Part shown: positions 1 through 9,286 of the stretch, in pieces
Layout of the letters: every line of letters starts with the position of its first letter
How positions within the stretch are numbered: the first letter of the stretch is position 1
From: Flavobacterium azizsancarii
GTDB taxonomy: Bacteria > Bacteroidota > Bacteroidia > Flavobacteriales > Flavobacteriaceae
Length of the DNA: 63,050 bases
Direction of reading: 5' to 3'
Assembly: GCF_027980145.1 (NCBI RefSeq)
Contig: NZ_JAMZNK010000033.1
Location: 1-63,050, forward strand
Made by a program: the position numbers and the translations under genes
The notes under the pieces: generated by a model
Databases searched by the model: none
Seen by the model: only the letters and a program-made list of their open reading frames with translations
What the model was told of the DNA's origin: nothing

Positions 1-546
1 AGATGCAACATCACTTTGCGAGAGTGCATTAAGACTGGAAGTTGCGGTAATAGTAACTGATCCGGGAACACCAAGTTTGGTAACTGCAGGAACACAGAAT
101 TTCTGTCAGTCCACTTCGCCAACTTTTGCAAGTATTCAGTTAAACGAATCTAATATCGTTTGGTATACTGCTTTAACTGGCGGAACGTTGATTCCTTCAA
201 CAACAGCTTTGACAAGTGGTACTTATTATGCGGCTATAAAAGATGCAACATCACTTTGCGAAAGTGCATTAAGACTGGAAGTTGCCGTAATAGTAACTGA
301 TCCTGGAACACCAAGTTTAGTAACTGCAGGAACTCAAAACTTCTGTCAGTCAACTGCGCCAACTTTTGCAAGTATTCAATTAAACGAATCTAATATCGTT
401 TGGTATACTGCTTTAACTGGCGGAACGTTGATTCCTTCAACAACAGCTTTAACAAGTGGTACTTATTATGCAGCGATAAAAGATGCAACATCACTTTGCG
501 AAAGTGCTGCAAGATTATTGGTAACCATTAGTGTTACAAATCCTGC
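1..546 (+). repeat. 240-bp tandem repeat within the adhesin gene
   Basis: Bases 1-240 and 241-480 align without gaps at roughly 95 percent identity, and a further copy begins at 481 before diverging. The period is exactly 80 codons, so copy-number changes keep the frame. Later protein repeats, down to about 1490, keep the fold motifs but have diverged in DNA, which suggests recent duplication at this end of the array. Confidence 0.9.
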
Positions 547-2386
547 AACACCTACAACTACATCATTTACGCAGCCTTTCTGTTCAGCAAGTAACCCAAC
601 GGTTGCGAGCATTCAGGTAAACGAAAGTAATGTGGTTTGGTACAGTGCACCAAATGGAGGAACTCCACTTGCACCAACTACAGCTTTAGTAAATGGAGAT
701 TATTATGCGGCATTAAAAGATGCAACAACTGGATGTGAAAGTAGTATCAGGCTAAAAGTTAGTGTTACTGTTGGAAGTTTAAATGCACCTACAACAAATA
801 ACACAGCTCAGAACTTCTGCTCAACTAGTGCTCCAACTATAGCAAGTATTCAGGTAAACGAAAGTAATGTAAGTTGGTTTAATAGTGCTATTGGAGGAAC
901 AGCGATTCCAACAGTAACACCTTTAACTTCGGGTACTTATTATGGAGAAATTACAGATTTAACAACAGGATGTAAAAGTGCAACTCGTTTACCGATTACA
1001 ATTACAATTGTAAATCCAATGGCGACGCCAACGACGAATTCGCTAGCTCAAAACTTCTGTTCTGTAAATGCACCAAAAGTTTCGAATATTCAGGTAAACG
1101 AATCTAATGTAATTTGGTATAGCACTTCCACAGGAGGAACAGCAATTCCGTCAACGACAGCCTTAGCAAATGGTACTTATTATGGTGTTGTTTCGAGCGG
1201 TTCAGGTTGCGATAATTTGTTAAGATTAGAGGTGGTGGTGAATGTAAATACACCAATTTTAGTTACTACACCAAGAACATCACAAACATTTTGTCTGTCA
1301 TCAACGCCAACAATTGAAGATATAGTTGTAAATGAAGCCAATATAGTGTGGTATACTTCAGCAAATGGCGGAACACCATTAGCAGCGAATACACCTCTTA
1401 TAGCGACAACATATTATGCAGCAACACTTAACAGTACAAATAATGGCTGTGAAGGTGCTTCAAGATTAGGAGTAGCAGTTTCTTTTGATAATGATGCTCA
1501 GGTTCCGATCACGACAACAGATGATACACCATGTGTTTTCCAGGGAATCACTTATTCAATTGCCAACGGAAAATCAAATTATGTATGGTCAATTACCAAC
1601 GGAACAATTACTTCCGGTGGAGGAAATGCAGATGGATCTGTAACAGTTTCTTGGTCTGATGTTGGACCGGGTAAAGTTGAGGTTGCTTATATCAATACAT
1701 GTAATGAAAGATCAGTAAAATCATTAAATGTTACCGTAGCAACTTGTTCAGATCTAACGATAACCAACACAGTGAGTAATCCTAATCCTAATTTTGGTGA
1801 TCAGATCACATTTACAGTAACGGTAAACAACATTGGTGAAGGTAATTTCATAAATACAATAGTTAGCGATTTATTACCAAGCGGATTTAATTTGGTAAGT
1901 GCAAATACAACTTTAGGTACATATGATTTATTAACTCAACTTTGGACAATTCCAACTTTAAATGCCGGACAAAGTGTAGTGCTTACAATTGTTGCCGAAG
2001 TATTGCCTAGTGGTAATTATACAAGTGTTGCAACAGTCGAAATTTCAACTCCTTTAGATGCTGATCCATCAAATAATTCGGCCTCAGTTACTGTTGAGCC
2101 AATTTGTTTGACAGTTTACAATGAGTTTACTCCAAACAACGACGGAGCTAACGATTTGTTTAGAATTGACTGTATCGAATCATATCCAAACAACGAGTTG
2201 AAAGTATATAACAGATATGGCTCATTAGTATATAGTAAACAACATTATGAAAATGATTGGGACGGAACCGCTAATGTATCCGGAGTTATTAATAGAGGAG
2301 ATATGTTGCCTACAGGTACTTATTTTTATGTGATAACTATTGGAGATGGAACGGTTAAAAAAGGATGGTTATCTATAATGAGATAA
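2..2386 (+). CDS. T9SS-exported Ig-like repeat protein with type B sorting domain (5' end outside window)
   Basis: The reading frame is open from the first base, so the true start lies upstream and only the C-terminal part is present. From N to C it holds at least six Ig-like repeats of about 80 residues with conserved NFC...ASIQ.NESN..WY...GGT and YY...T.GC features. A PKD-like segment follows at about 1500-1747, then a DUF11-type domain at about 1753-2094. The last 90 codons are a gliding-motility-associated C-terminal domain (FTPNNDG, VYNRYG, W.G, GTYFY), which is the type B sorting signal that sends proteins through the type IX secretion system to the cell surface. The first repeats are nearly identical in DNA. 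The next gene encodes PorP/SprF, the usual partner of type B substrates, so this is probably a surface adhesin. The ligand cannot be inferred. Confidence 0.9.
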   Translation, partial: DATSLCESALRLEVAVIVTDPGTPSLVTAGTQNFCQSTSPTFASIQLNESNIVWYTALTGGTLIPSTTALTSGTYYAAIKDATSLCESALRLEVAVIVTDPGTPSLVTAGTQNFCQSTAPTFASIQLNESNIVWYTALTGGTLIPSTTALTSGTYYAAIKDATSLCESAARLLVTISVTNPATPTTTSFTQPFCSASNPTVASIQVNESNVVWYSAPNGGTPLAPTTALVNGDYYAALKDATTGCESSIRLKVSVTVGSLNAPTTNNTAQNFCSTSAPTIASIQVNESNVSWFNSAIGGTAIPTVTPLTSGTYYGEITDLTTGCKSATRLPITITIVNPMATPTTNSLAQNFCSVNAPKVSNIQVNESNVIWYSTSTGGTAIPSTTALANGTYYGVVSSGSGCDNLLRLEVVVNVNTPILVTTPRTSQTFCLSSTPTIEDIVVNEANIVWYTSANGGTPLAANTPLIATTYYAATLNSTNNGCEGASRLGVAVSFDNDAQVPITTTDDTPCVFQGITYSIANGKSNYVWSITNGTITSGGGNADGSVTVSWSDVGPGKVEVAYINTCNERSVKSLNVTVATCSDLTITNTVSNPNPNFGDQITFTVTVNNIGEGNFINTIVSDLLPSGFNLVSANTTLGTYDLLTQLWTIPTLNAGQSVVLTIVAEVLPSGNYTSVATVEISTPLDADPSNNSASVTVEPICLTVYNEFTPNNDGANDLFRIDCIESYPNNELKVYNRYGSLVYSKQHYENDWDGTANVSGVINRGDMLPTGTYFYVITIGDGTVKKGWLSIMR

Positions 2387-2433
2387 GCAGCCGGTATTAA
2401 TCATCTAATTAATTAAACTTAATAAGTATCGTT

Positions 2434-3366
2434 ATGAAACTATATATAAAATCAGTAGAAACGTATTTCATTTTAATATGTTCGTTAATCACATTTTGTG
2501 CAAGTGCACAACAAGATCCGGAGTACACACAATATATGTACAACACAATGTCCGTAAATCCAGCTTATGCTGGATCTACGGGAACATTAGAAGCAACACT
2601 TTTACACCGTTCTCAATGGGTTGGAATTGATGGTGCTCCAGAAACACAATCGTTTTCTATTCACTCACCACTTCGAAACGAGAATATTGGTTTGGGATTA
2701 AGTGTCGTAAATGACAAAATTGGTCCATCAAACGAATTGTATCTCGACGGAAACTTTGCTTATTCAATCCCTTTAGGATATGATAAAAGACTGGCGTTTG
2801 GTCTTAAAGCAGGTATGAGAATGTTAAACATAGATTGGTCTAAAGGAAGATATTACAATAACAATGATGCTTTATTAAACCAAAACATAAATAATCAAAT
2901 GAAGATTGCTGTTGGAGCAGGGGTTTACTATTATACAGATAAATGGTACGTAGGATTTTCGATTCCAAGCTTTATTCAAAATGATTATTATGACGACGTT
3001 CAGGAATCTATAGATTATGATCGTTTGCATTATTATTTAATGGGAGGTTATGTTTTTGATCTGAATCCTAATCTAAAATTCAAGCCAGCATTTTTAGTCA
3101 AAGCAGTAAATGGCGCACCACTTACTGCTGATATTTCGGCGAATTTTATGATTGCAGAAAAATTTGTAATAGGAGGTTCTTATCGAACAGATGATTCGGT
3201 AAGCATATTGGCCGGTTTTCAAATATCCAGAAGTTTTTATATCGGATATGCTTTTGATTACACCGTAAGTGATTTGAACAAGTACAATGATGGAACGCAT
3301 GAAATTATCTTGCGTTACCAATTCATGAAAAACCAGAGTAAAATCAGATCTCCACGATTCTTCTAA
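2434..3366 (+). CDS. PorP/SprF family type IX secretion system membrane protein
   Basis: This is a 310-residue outer-membrane protein with an N-terminal signal peptide ending near CASAQ and the family hallmark QDPEYTQYMYN...NPAYAGS straight after it. The rest is rich in alternating aromatic residues, as expected for a beta-barrel. PorP/SprF proteins serve as outer-membrane anchors or attachment factors for T9SS substrates carrying type B C-terminal domains. It lies 47 bp after such a substrate and 11 bp before an OmpA-family gene, the usual flavobacterial three-gene arrangement, which suggests it handles the upstream adhesin. Confidence 0.93.
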   Translation: MKLYIKSVETYFILICSLITFCASAQQDPEYTQYMYNTMSVNPAYAGSTGTLEATLLHRSQWVGIDGAPETQSFSIHSPLRNENIGLGLSVVNDKIGPSNELYLDGNFAYSIPLGYDKRLAFGLKAGMRMLNIDWSKGRYYNNNDALLNQNINNQMKIAVGAGVYYYTDKWYVGFSIPSFIQNDYYDDVQESIDYDRLHYYLMGGYVFDLNPNLKFKPAFLVKAVNGAPLTADISANFMIAEKFVIGGSYRTDDSVSILAGFQISRSFYIGYAFDYTVSDLNKYNDGTHEIILRYQFMKNQSKIRSPRFF

Positions 3367-3377
3367 ATACAAAATCT

Positions 3378-5312
3378 ATGAAAAAACTATATATCCTAAG
3401 TTTAGTCTTGAGCATTACCTTTGGTTTTGCTCAGACTAATTTAAAAAAGGCCGATGCATTGTTTAGAAATTATTCTTATGCAGATGCTTCTAAAGCCTAT
3501 GAAGAATGTTTACAGAACATAAAGAATCCATCAGCACAAACAATTAAAAATGCAGCAGATTCTTATTATTTTATTTCTGATGCCAGAAATGCACTCAAAT
3601 GGTACAAAAAATTATACGAGGTACAAGGCAATAATTTAACAGACATCTACTATCTGCGCTACATTCAATCTATGAAAGCAGTAATGGATTATGACGATGC
3701 AGACAGGATTACAAAAGAATATCTCAATAAAAAAGGAGATCAAAAAGAGATCAATCGATATGTTGCTCAAAAAAAACAATTAGACAGTTTAGCTAAAGCA
3801 AAGTCTCTTTATGAAATTAAAAATTTGGATATCAATACCAGTAAATCAGATTTTGGCGCGACTTTTTATTTAGATAAAATTGTATTTACATCAGCAAGAG
3901 ATACAACAAGGTTTGGCGAGAAACTGTATAACTGGAACAACCAGCCTTTTTTAAATTTGTATGTTGCCGAAAGAAATCCTGCTGATGGAAGTTTGTTTAA
4001 CGAAAAATTGTTTATCCCTAATGTCATGACCAAATATCATGAAGCAACAGCCAGTTTTGATGCCAGCGGAAAAACAATGTATTACTCATCTAATATAATC
4101 AAGAAAAACAAGCTTGTTATTGATGAAAATAAGATCAACAACTTTCAAATTCTTAAAGGTTCGTTAGTGAATGGGAAATTAGAAAATCCACAAAAAGTTT
4201 TCTTCGATAATGACGACTATTCTGTTGGACACCCTTCTTTAAGCGACGATGGCCGATGGCTTTTCTTTGCATCAGATATGCCGGGTGGTTATGGTGAAAC
4301 GGATTTATATGTAGTAAAAATTGCAGAGGACGGGACAATGAGTTCTCCTCAAAATCTGGGACCAAAAATCAATACTATTGGCAATGACCTTTTTCCATTT
4401 TTCCGTAACGGAATACTTTATTTTTCTTCAGACGGGCATTACGGATTAGGAGATTTAGATGTATATGAAAGTACCTTTTTATCAGATGGAACTTTTTCGG
4501 CACCACGAAATTTAGGAGCACCAATAAATAGCAATAAAGACGATTTTACTTTTGTAATTGATAAAACAGGCACCTATGGTTATGTTTCTTCCAACAGAGC
4601 AGGAGGTAAAGGCGATGACGATATTTATTCTTTTACAAAAGCACTACCAACTTGTAATCAGAATATTTCAGGTAAAGCAACAGATAGAAAATCAAAATTA
4701 CCATTGACAGATGTTACAGTTGTTGCTTACAACTCTTATAACGAGATTTTAGCAGAAACAAAAACAAATTTCGAAGGTAAATATGTAGTAACCGTTCCTT
4801 GTAATAAATCAGTTCGATTAGTCGCTACAAAAATGAATTACAGTAATGATGAAAAAACGGTAGAAACCACAAAGGAAAACGAAATAGACATTACCAATGT
4901 TGATTTTGAACTGAGTAACTACGATGATTTGGTAATTAAAAAGAAAGGAGTTGAAAAAGTAGATGTAAACCCAATTTATTTTGATTACAACAAACATGAT
5001 ATTACACCTGCAGCTGCTGAAGAACTGGCAAAAGTAGTTTTCATTATGCGAAAATTTCCTAATATCCGCATTAAAATAGAATCGCACACGGATTCCCGCG
5101 GAAAAGATTCCTATAACCTAAAACTTTCTGATGAAAGAGCCAAATCAACAAGAGATTATATTGTCTTGCAGGGAATCGACGCTTCAAGAATCGAAAGTGC
5201 AATAGGTTACGGTGAAAGCCGATTAATTAATAAATGTAAAAATGGCGTAAAATGTACTGAAGAAGAACATTTATTAAACAGACGCTCAGACTTTATCATT
5301 ATTCAAAAGTAG
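3378..5312 (+). CDS. OmpA family protein with beta-propeller repeats
   Basis: The 644-residue protein begins with a signal peptide (cleavage near FGFAQ). A TPR-like helical segment follows (residues about 20-130), then PD40/WD40-like beta-propeller repeats (about 150-420; motifs such as LSDDGRWLFFASD and SNRAGGKGDDDIY). A carboxypeptidase-regulatory-like domain follows (about 427-515), then a C-terminal OmpA peptidoglycan-binding domain (about 535-640; IYFDYNKHDI, SHTDSRG, SDERA). It is co-directional with and 11 bp after the PorP/SprF gene. Such proteins link T9SS outer-membrane components to peptidoglycan. The link to this particular substrate is inferred from gene order. Confidence 0.9.
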   Translation: MKKLYILSLVLSITFGFAQTNLKKADALFRNYSYADASKAYEECLQNIKNPSAQTIKNAADSYYFISDARNALKWYKKLYEVQGNNLTDIYYLRYIQSMKAVMDYDDADRITKEYLNKKGDQKEINRYVAQKKQLDSLAKAKSLYEIKNLDINTSKSDFGATFYLDKIVFTSARDTTRFGEKLYNWNNQPFLNLYVAERNPADGSLFNEKLFIPNVMTKYHEATASFDASGKTMYYSSNIIKKNKLVIDENKINNFQILKGSLVNGKLENPQKVFFDNDDYSVGHPSLSDDGRWLFFASDMPGGYGETDLYVVKIAEDGTMSSPQNLGPKINTIGNDLFPFFRNGILYFSSDGHYGLGDLDVYESTFLSDGTFSAPRNLGAPINSNKDDFTFVIDKTGTYGYVSSNRAGGKGDDDIYSFTKALPTCNQNISGKATDRKSKLPLTDVTVVAYNSYNEILAETKTNFEGKYVVTVPCNKSVRLVATKMNYSNDEKTVETTKENEIDITNVDFELSNYDDLVIKKKGVEKVDVNPIYFDYNKHDITPAAAEELAKVVFIMRKFPNIRIKIESHTDSRGKDSYNLKLSDERAKSTRDYIVLQGIDASRIESAIGYGESRLINKCKNGVKCTEEEHLLNRRSDFIIIQK

Positions 5313-5423
5313 TTTGAAAGTAATATTCTTATAATTTGGGGATTATTAGAATAAGGCATAAAACGAAGAGACCATTTGGAAGTTGGTTTTGTTTAATTCT
5401 TTTTAAGAATAATGGGCAAGAAG

Positions 5424-5458
5424 AAAATCAAGCTGCATCGTTTTGCAGCTTGATTTTT
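5424..5458 (+). terminator. Intrinsic terminator after the T9SS cluster
   Basis: AATCAAGCTGCA pairs with TGCAGCTTGATT across a short loop and runs into a T-rich tail. It lies 110 bp after the OmpA gene and before the ligA promoter. Confidence 0.85.
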
Positions 5459-5506
5459 GATTTTATAAAAGTTTTGGTTTTTACTGTTTTTGAACAAAAA
5501 TAATCC

Positions 5507-5514
5507 TAATTTTG
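5507..5514 (+). promoter_or_regulatory. Candidate -7 element for ligA
   Basis: TAATTTTG matches the Bacteroidota -7 consensus TAnnTTTG. A TTTTTG lies only 14 bp upstream, closer than usual for the -33 element. Transcription would start near 5520, after the in-frame ATG at 5512, which supports the start at 5560. Confidence 0.5.
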
Positions 5515-5559
5515 ATGTTCAGTTATTCTAAATCACAACCTCCAGTATTTTTATATTAT

Positions 5560-7566
5560 ATGAGTATTCAAGAAACCATTCAGACTTTAAGAGACGAACT
5601 TAATCAACACAATTACAACTATTATGTGTTAGATAATCCCACAATTTCTGATTATGACTTTGATATAAAACTAAAAGAACTTCAGGATTTAGAGAATAAA
5701 CACCCTGAATTTTTTGATGAAAACTCACCAACACAAAGAGTAGGAGGAACCATAACGAAGAATTTTAAAACGATTGCACATCAATACAGAATGTATTCTT
5801 TAGATAATTCTTATTCTAAAGAAGATTTGCTCGATTGGGAAAACAGAATTCAGAAAGTGCTGGGTAATGTAGATTTACAATATACCTGCGAATTAAAATA
5901 TGACGGAGCATCGATCAGTATTACCTACGAAAATGGTAAATTGGTACAAGCCTTGACCCGTGGAGATGGATTTCAGGGAGATGATGTTACCAATAATATT
6001 AAAACCATAAAATCGATCCCGTTACAATTAAAAGGAAATTACCCGGAGCGATTTGATATTCGAGGCGAAATTATATTGCCTTTTGCAGGTTTCGAAAAAA
6101 TGAACCAGGAATTAATCGAAATAGGAGAAACACCTTATTCGAACCCAAGAAATACAGCATCCGGAAGTTTAAAATTACAAGACAGTGCCGAGGTCGCAAA
6201 ACGTCCCTTAGAATGTTTATTGTATTTTGTAACCGGAAATAATTTGCCATTCTCATCTCAGTTTGAAGGTTTGGAATCTGCCAGAAAGTGGGGATTTAAA
6301 GTTCCTGGAGAAGCAAAATTGGTCAATAGCATGCAGGAAGTTTTTGACTTCATTGATTATTGGGACCTACACAGACATAATTTACCATATGAAACAGATG
6401 GAGTAGTTGTAAAAGTAAACAGCATACAGCATCAGGAAGAATTAGGGTATACCGCAAAATCACCACGTTGGGCAATAGCTTATAAATTCAAATCAGAACA
6501 AGTCTCTACCATTTTAAATTCGATCACTTATCAGGTTGGCCGTACCGGAGCAATAACGCCCGTAGCAAATTTGGCACCCGTACAATTGGCAGGAACGATT
6601 GTAAAAAGAGCCTCTTTGCACAATGCAGATCAAATAGAGAAATTAGATATCAGAATAAATGATACCGTTTTTGTTGAAAAAGGAGGAGAAATTATTCCAA
6701 AGATAATCGCCGTAGATTTAGAGAAACGTCCAGAAAATTCAGAACCAACCAAATACATCACACATTGCCCGGTTTGTGAAACCGAGTTGAAAAGAAATGA
6801 AGGAGAAGCCAACCATTATTGTCCTAATTTTTACGGATGTCCACCACAAATTATAGGCAGAATCCAGCATTATATTTCAAGAAAAGCAATGGATATTGAA
6901 GGTCTTGGCGGCGAAACAGTGGCATTGCTTTACAAGAACGGTTTAGTTCATAACTATGCTGATTTATATGAGTTGAAAGTAGAAGATATTTTGCACTTAG
7001 ACAGAATGGCAAAAAAATCTGCTGAAAACTTAGTAAATGGTGTCGAGAAATCTAAAGAAATTCCGTTCGAAAGCGTTCTTTTTGCTTTAGGAATTCGTTT
7101 TGTTGGAGAAACAGTCGCTAAAAAATTAGCCAAGCATTATAAAAATATCGATGCACTAAGTCAGGCATCCCTAATGGATTTGATTCTGGTAGATGAAATA
7201 GGAGAACGAATCGCTAAAAGCGTAATAGAGTTCTTTGAAAATGAAGAAAATCAAAAAATTATTCAACGATTAAAAAGTTATGGAGTTCAGTTCGAGATTG
7301 TAGAAAAAGTCAATCCAAACGCTACAGACAAATTCATTGGAAAAACATTTGTAGTATCAGGAGTTTTTAGCCAGTTTTCAAGAGATGAGCTAAAGAAAAC
7401 CATAGAAGATAATGGAGGTAAAGTAGGAAGTTCGATTTCAGCAAAAACTGATTTCGTAGTAGCCGGAGATAATATGGGACCTGCAAAATTAGAAAAAGCC
7501 AATAAATTAAATATTCCTATCTTGTCAGAAGAAGATTTTATAAACAAAATAAATGAAAGCGAATAA
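5560..7566 (+). CDS. ligA: NAD-dependent DNA ligase LigA
   Basis: LigA seals nicks during replication and repair, using NAD+ to adenylate the active-site lysine. The 668-residue product has the adenylation domain with the KYDG motif (lysine near residue 113), an OB fold, a four-cysteine zinc finger near residues 400-430 (CPVC...C....C), helix-hairpin-helix repeats, and a C-terminal BRCT domain (about 590-668). The frame is open to an ATG at 5512, but the ATG at 5560 gives the family's usual N-terminus and length and lies after the putative promoter. The downstream membrane-protein gene overlaps the 3' end by 14 bp. Confidence 0.97.
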   Translation: MSIQETIQTLRDELNQHNYNYYVLDNPTISDYDFDIKLKELQDLENKHPEFFDENSPTQRVGGTITKNFKTIAHQYRMYSLDNSYSKEDLLDWENRIQKVLGNVDLQYTCELKYDGASISITYENGKLVQALTRGDGFQGDDVTNNIKTIKSIPLQLKGNYPERFDIRGEIILPFAGFEKMNQELIEIGETPYSNPRNTASGSLKLQDSAEVAKRPLECLLYFVTGNNLPFSSQFEGLESARKWGFKVPGEAKLVNSMQEVFDFIDYWDLHRHNLPYETDGVVVKVNSIQHQEELGYTAKSPRWAIAYKFKSEQVSTILNSITYQVGRTGAITPVANLAPVQLAGTIVKRASLHNADQIEKLDIRINDTVFVEKGGEIIPKIIAVDLEKRPENSEPTKYITHCPVCETELKRNEGEANHYCPNFYGCPPQIIGRIQHYISRKAMDIEGLGGETVALLYKNGLVHNYADLYELKVEDILHLDRMAKKSAENLVNGVEKSKEIPFESVLFALGIRFVGETVAKKLAKHYKNIDALSQASLMDLILVDEIGERIAKSVIEFFENEENQKIIQRLKSYGVQFEIVEKVNPNATDKFIGKTFVVSGVFSQFSRDELKKTIEDNGGKVGSSISAKTDFVVAGDNMGPAKLEKANKLNIPILSEEDFINKINESE

Positions 7567-8248
7567 ACCGTCTTTGATTTTATTCTTTTTAGCCCTGCTT
7601 TGTACAATCATTTTTGATTGGACGGAGCAGGATTTTTTTGCACTATATGCCAAAGCAATAGTATTGCCGGCAATCTTTATTTATTTTTTGATAAGCAATG
7701 AGTTTAAAATAGGAAAAACCGAAACGCTAATTTTTATTACCTGTTTTATAGGTCAGGTCTTTGATTTGATGGATGTCGAAATTTCTGAGATTGGTGGGGT
7801 AGTGTGCTTCTTGATCGTATACCTTTTAATCATAAAACTTTATATACACGAGCATGAAAAAATACAACTGCAGAGAAAAGATATTTTACCCGTTTCTATC
7901 GTCGTAATATTTATAGCATACTTATTAATATCAGTCCTAAGCCTGCAATTTGATAATATTAAAAAGTTTCACGGATTGTATATTTTCTACGGGATCGTAT
8001 TAAGTATTTTAAGTTATTTTTCGTTCGTAAACTATATAACAAAAGGAACACATATAACACTGTTAATGTCATTGATGGCCATTTGCTACATATTTTCGGA
8101 TATTTTCTATATTTTCAATGAATACTTTTCCTATTCCGTGGTTCTCGTTATAATTCGCGATGTAACACAAATTTTGGCTTATTTCTTTATGGTAGAATAC
8201 TTTCTCGAAAAAGCCAAAATTCATAAAAAGTTATTACACAATAATTGA
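7553..8248 (+). CDS. Multi-pass membrane protein, possibly YhhN/lysoplasmalogenase family
   Basis: The 231-residue product is almost entirely hydrophobic, with about eight predicted membrane helices and a short charged C-terminus. Its size and helix pattern fit the YhhN/TMEM86 family, whose characterised members hydrolyse lysoplasmalogens. I see no unambiguous catalytic motif, so the family call rests on topology. It overlaps ligA by 14 bp, implying translational coupling, and overlaps the convergent metallophosphatase gene by 15 bp at its 3' end. Confidence 0.55.
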   Translation: MKANKPSLILFFLALLCTIIFDWTEQDFFALYAKAIVLPAIFIYFLISNEFKIGKTETLIFITCFIGQVFDLMDVEISEIGGVVCFLIVYLLIIKLYIHEHEKIQLQRKDILPVSIVVIFIAYLLISVLSLQFDNIKKFHGLYIFYGIVLSILSYFSFVNYITKGTHITLLMSLMAICYIFSDIFYIFNEYFSYSVVLVIIRDVTQILAYFFMVEYFLEKAKIHKKLLHNN

Positions 8249-9145
8249 TCTCCCTTGGTTACTGTGCGCTTTGTCCTTATCAAAATAGAAATCTATTCGC
8301 CCTAAATTAATACCATAACAACCCACCTGATTCACCAATACATCCTGCCCCGCTTTATTCTTTACAATAGTTGGTTTATCCAGAAAAGTATGAGTATGTC
8401 CGCCAATAATCAAATCAATATCCTGAGTTTGCTCCGCTAATTTTAAGTCACAAATTTTAGAAGCATCATCTTTGTATTTGTATCCTATGTGCGACAGGCA
8501 AATCACCAAATCACATTTTTCCTCTTTTTTCAATAATTGCGTCATGTCCTGAGCAACTTCTACCGGATCATTATAAACAGTTTCCTTATAGTTTAGTTTG
8601 TCTACTAAGCCCGCAAGCTCAATACCTACACCAAAAACACCAACCTTAATTCCGTTTTTATTAAAGATTTTGTACGGTTTTACAAGACCATCCATTACAG
8701 TATTCTTAAAATCATAATTTGAATTAATAAATTCAAAAGTTGCATGAGGCATTTGAGCATACAATCCATCTAGACCATTGTCAAAATCATGATTTCCAAT
8801 AGTCGATGCATCATATTTCATCATACTCATCAGCTTGAACTCAAGTTCACCACCATAATAATTAAAGTAAGGCGTTCCCTGAAAAATATCCCCGGCATCT
8901 AATAAAAGCACATTTGGATTTTCCTGACGAATAGTTTCTATAAGTGCCGCTCTGCGAGATACACCACCTTTGTTTGGATTACGGGGATCATCAGCAGGAA
9001 AAGGATCGATGTGACTGTGAACATCGTTAGTATGTAGAATCGTTAAGTGTTTAATATCGTTAGTTTCAAAACTGCTTAATGACAAACCTAAACTTAATAA
9101 GGCAGTACTTGCAGCTGTTTTTTCGATAAATTCTCTTCTTTTCAT
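8234..9145 (-). CDS. 5'-nucleotidase-type metallophosphatase (N-terminal domain only)
   Basis: The 303-residue protein starts with a twin-arginine-like signal (MKRREF followed by a hydrophobic stretch), so it is probably exported in a folded state. It then has the calcineurin-like metallophosphoesterase motifs: HTNDVHSH, DAGD, GNHDFD and GGHTHT, which bind two metals. Classical UshA/NadN-type 5'-nucleotidases fuse this domain to a C-terminal substrate-binding domain. Here it ends after the phosphoesterase domain, and the missing domain is encoded by the next gene upstream on the same strand (9287-10066). The pair probably acts together on periplasmic nucleotides; this is inferred. Confidence 0.9.
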   Translation of the reverse strand: MKRREFIEKTAASTALLSLGLSLSSFETNDIKHLTILHTNDVHSHIDPFPADDPRNPNKGGVSRRAALIETIRQENPNVLLLDAGDIFQGTPYFNYYGGELEFKLMSMMKYDASTIGNHDFDNGLDGLYAQMPHATFEFINSNYDFKNTVMDGLVKPYKIFNKNGIKVGVFGVGIELAGLVDKLNYKETVYNDPVEVAQDMTQLLKKEEKCDLVICLSHIGYKYKDDASKICDLKLAEQTQDIDLIIGGHTHTFLDKPTIVKNKAGQDVLVNQVGCYGINLGRIDFYFDKDKAHSNQGRSIIV

Positions 9146-9286
9146 TTTGTATGTTTTTTGCGAAAACGCTTATAATTTTGCTAATAAAAGATTTTTTTTG
9201 ATACTAATTCAGTTCAAATTAGTGTTTCGTTTACCAGATAGAATTAGTGTAAATTCCTGTAATTTGTGGCAAACTTTTTTTGATTT

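Noticed and set aside
1..546. Possible CRISPR-like or other non-coding repeat array
   Set aside because: The units are 240 bp, contiguous without spacers, and in frame with an Ig-like protein domain.
5512..5559. Upstream in-frame extension of LigA from ATG 5512
   Set aside because: It lies on the predicted promoter, and the family N-terminus begins at 5560.
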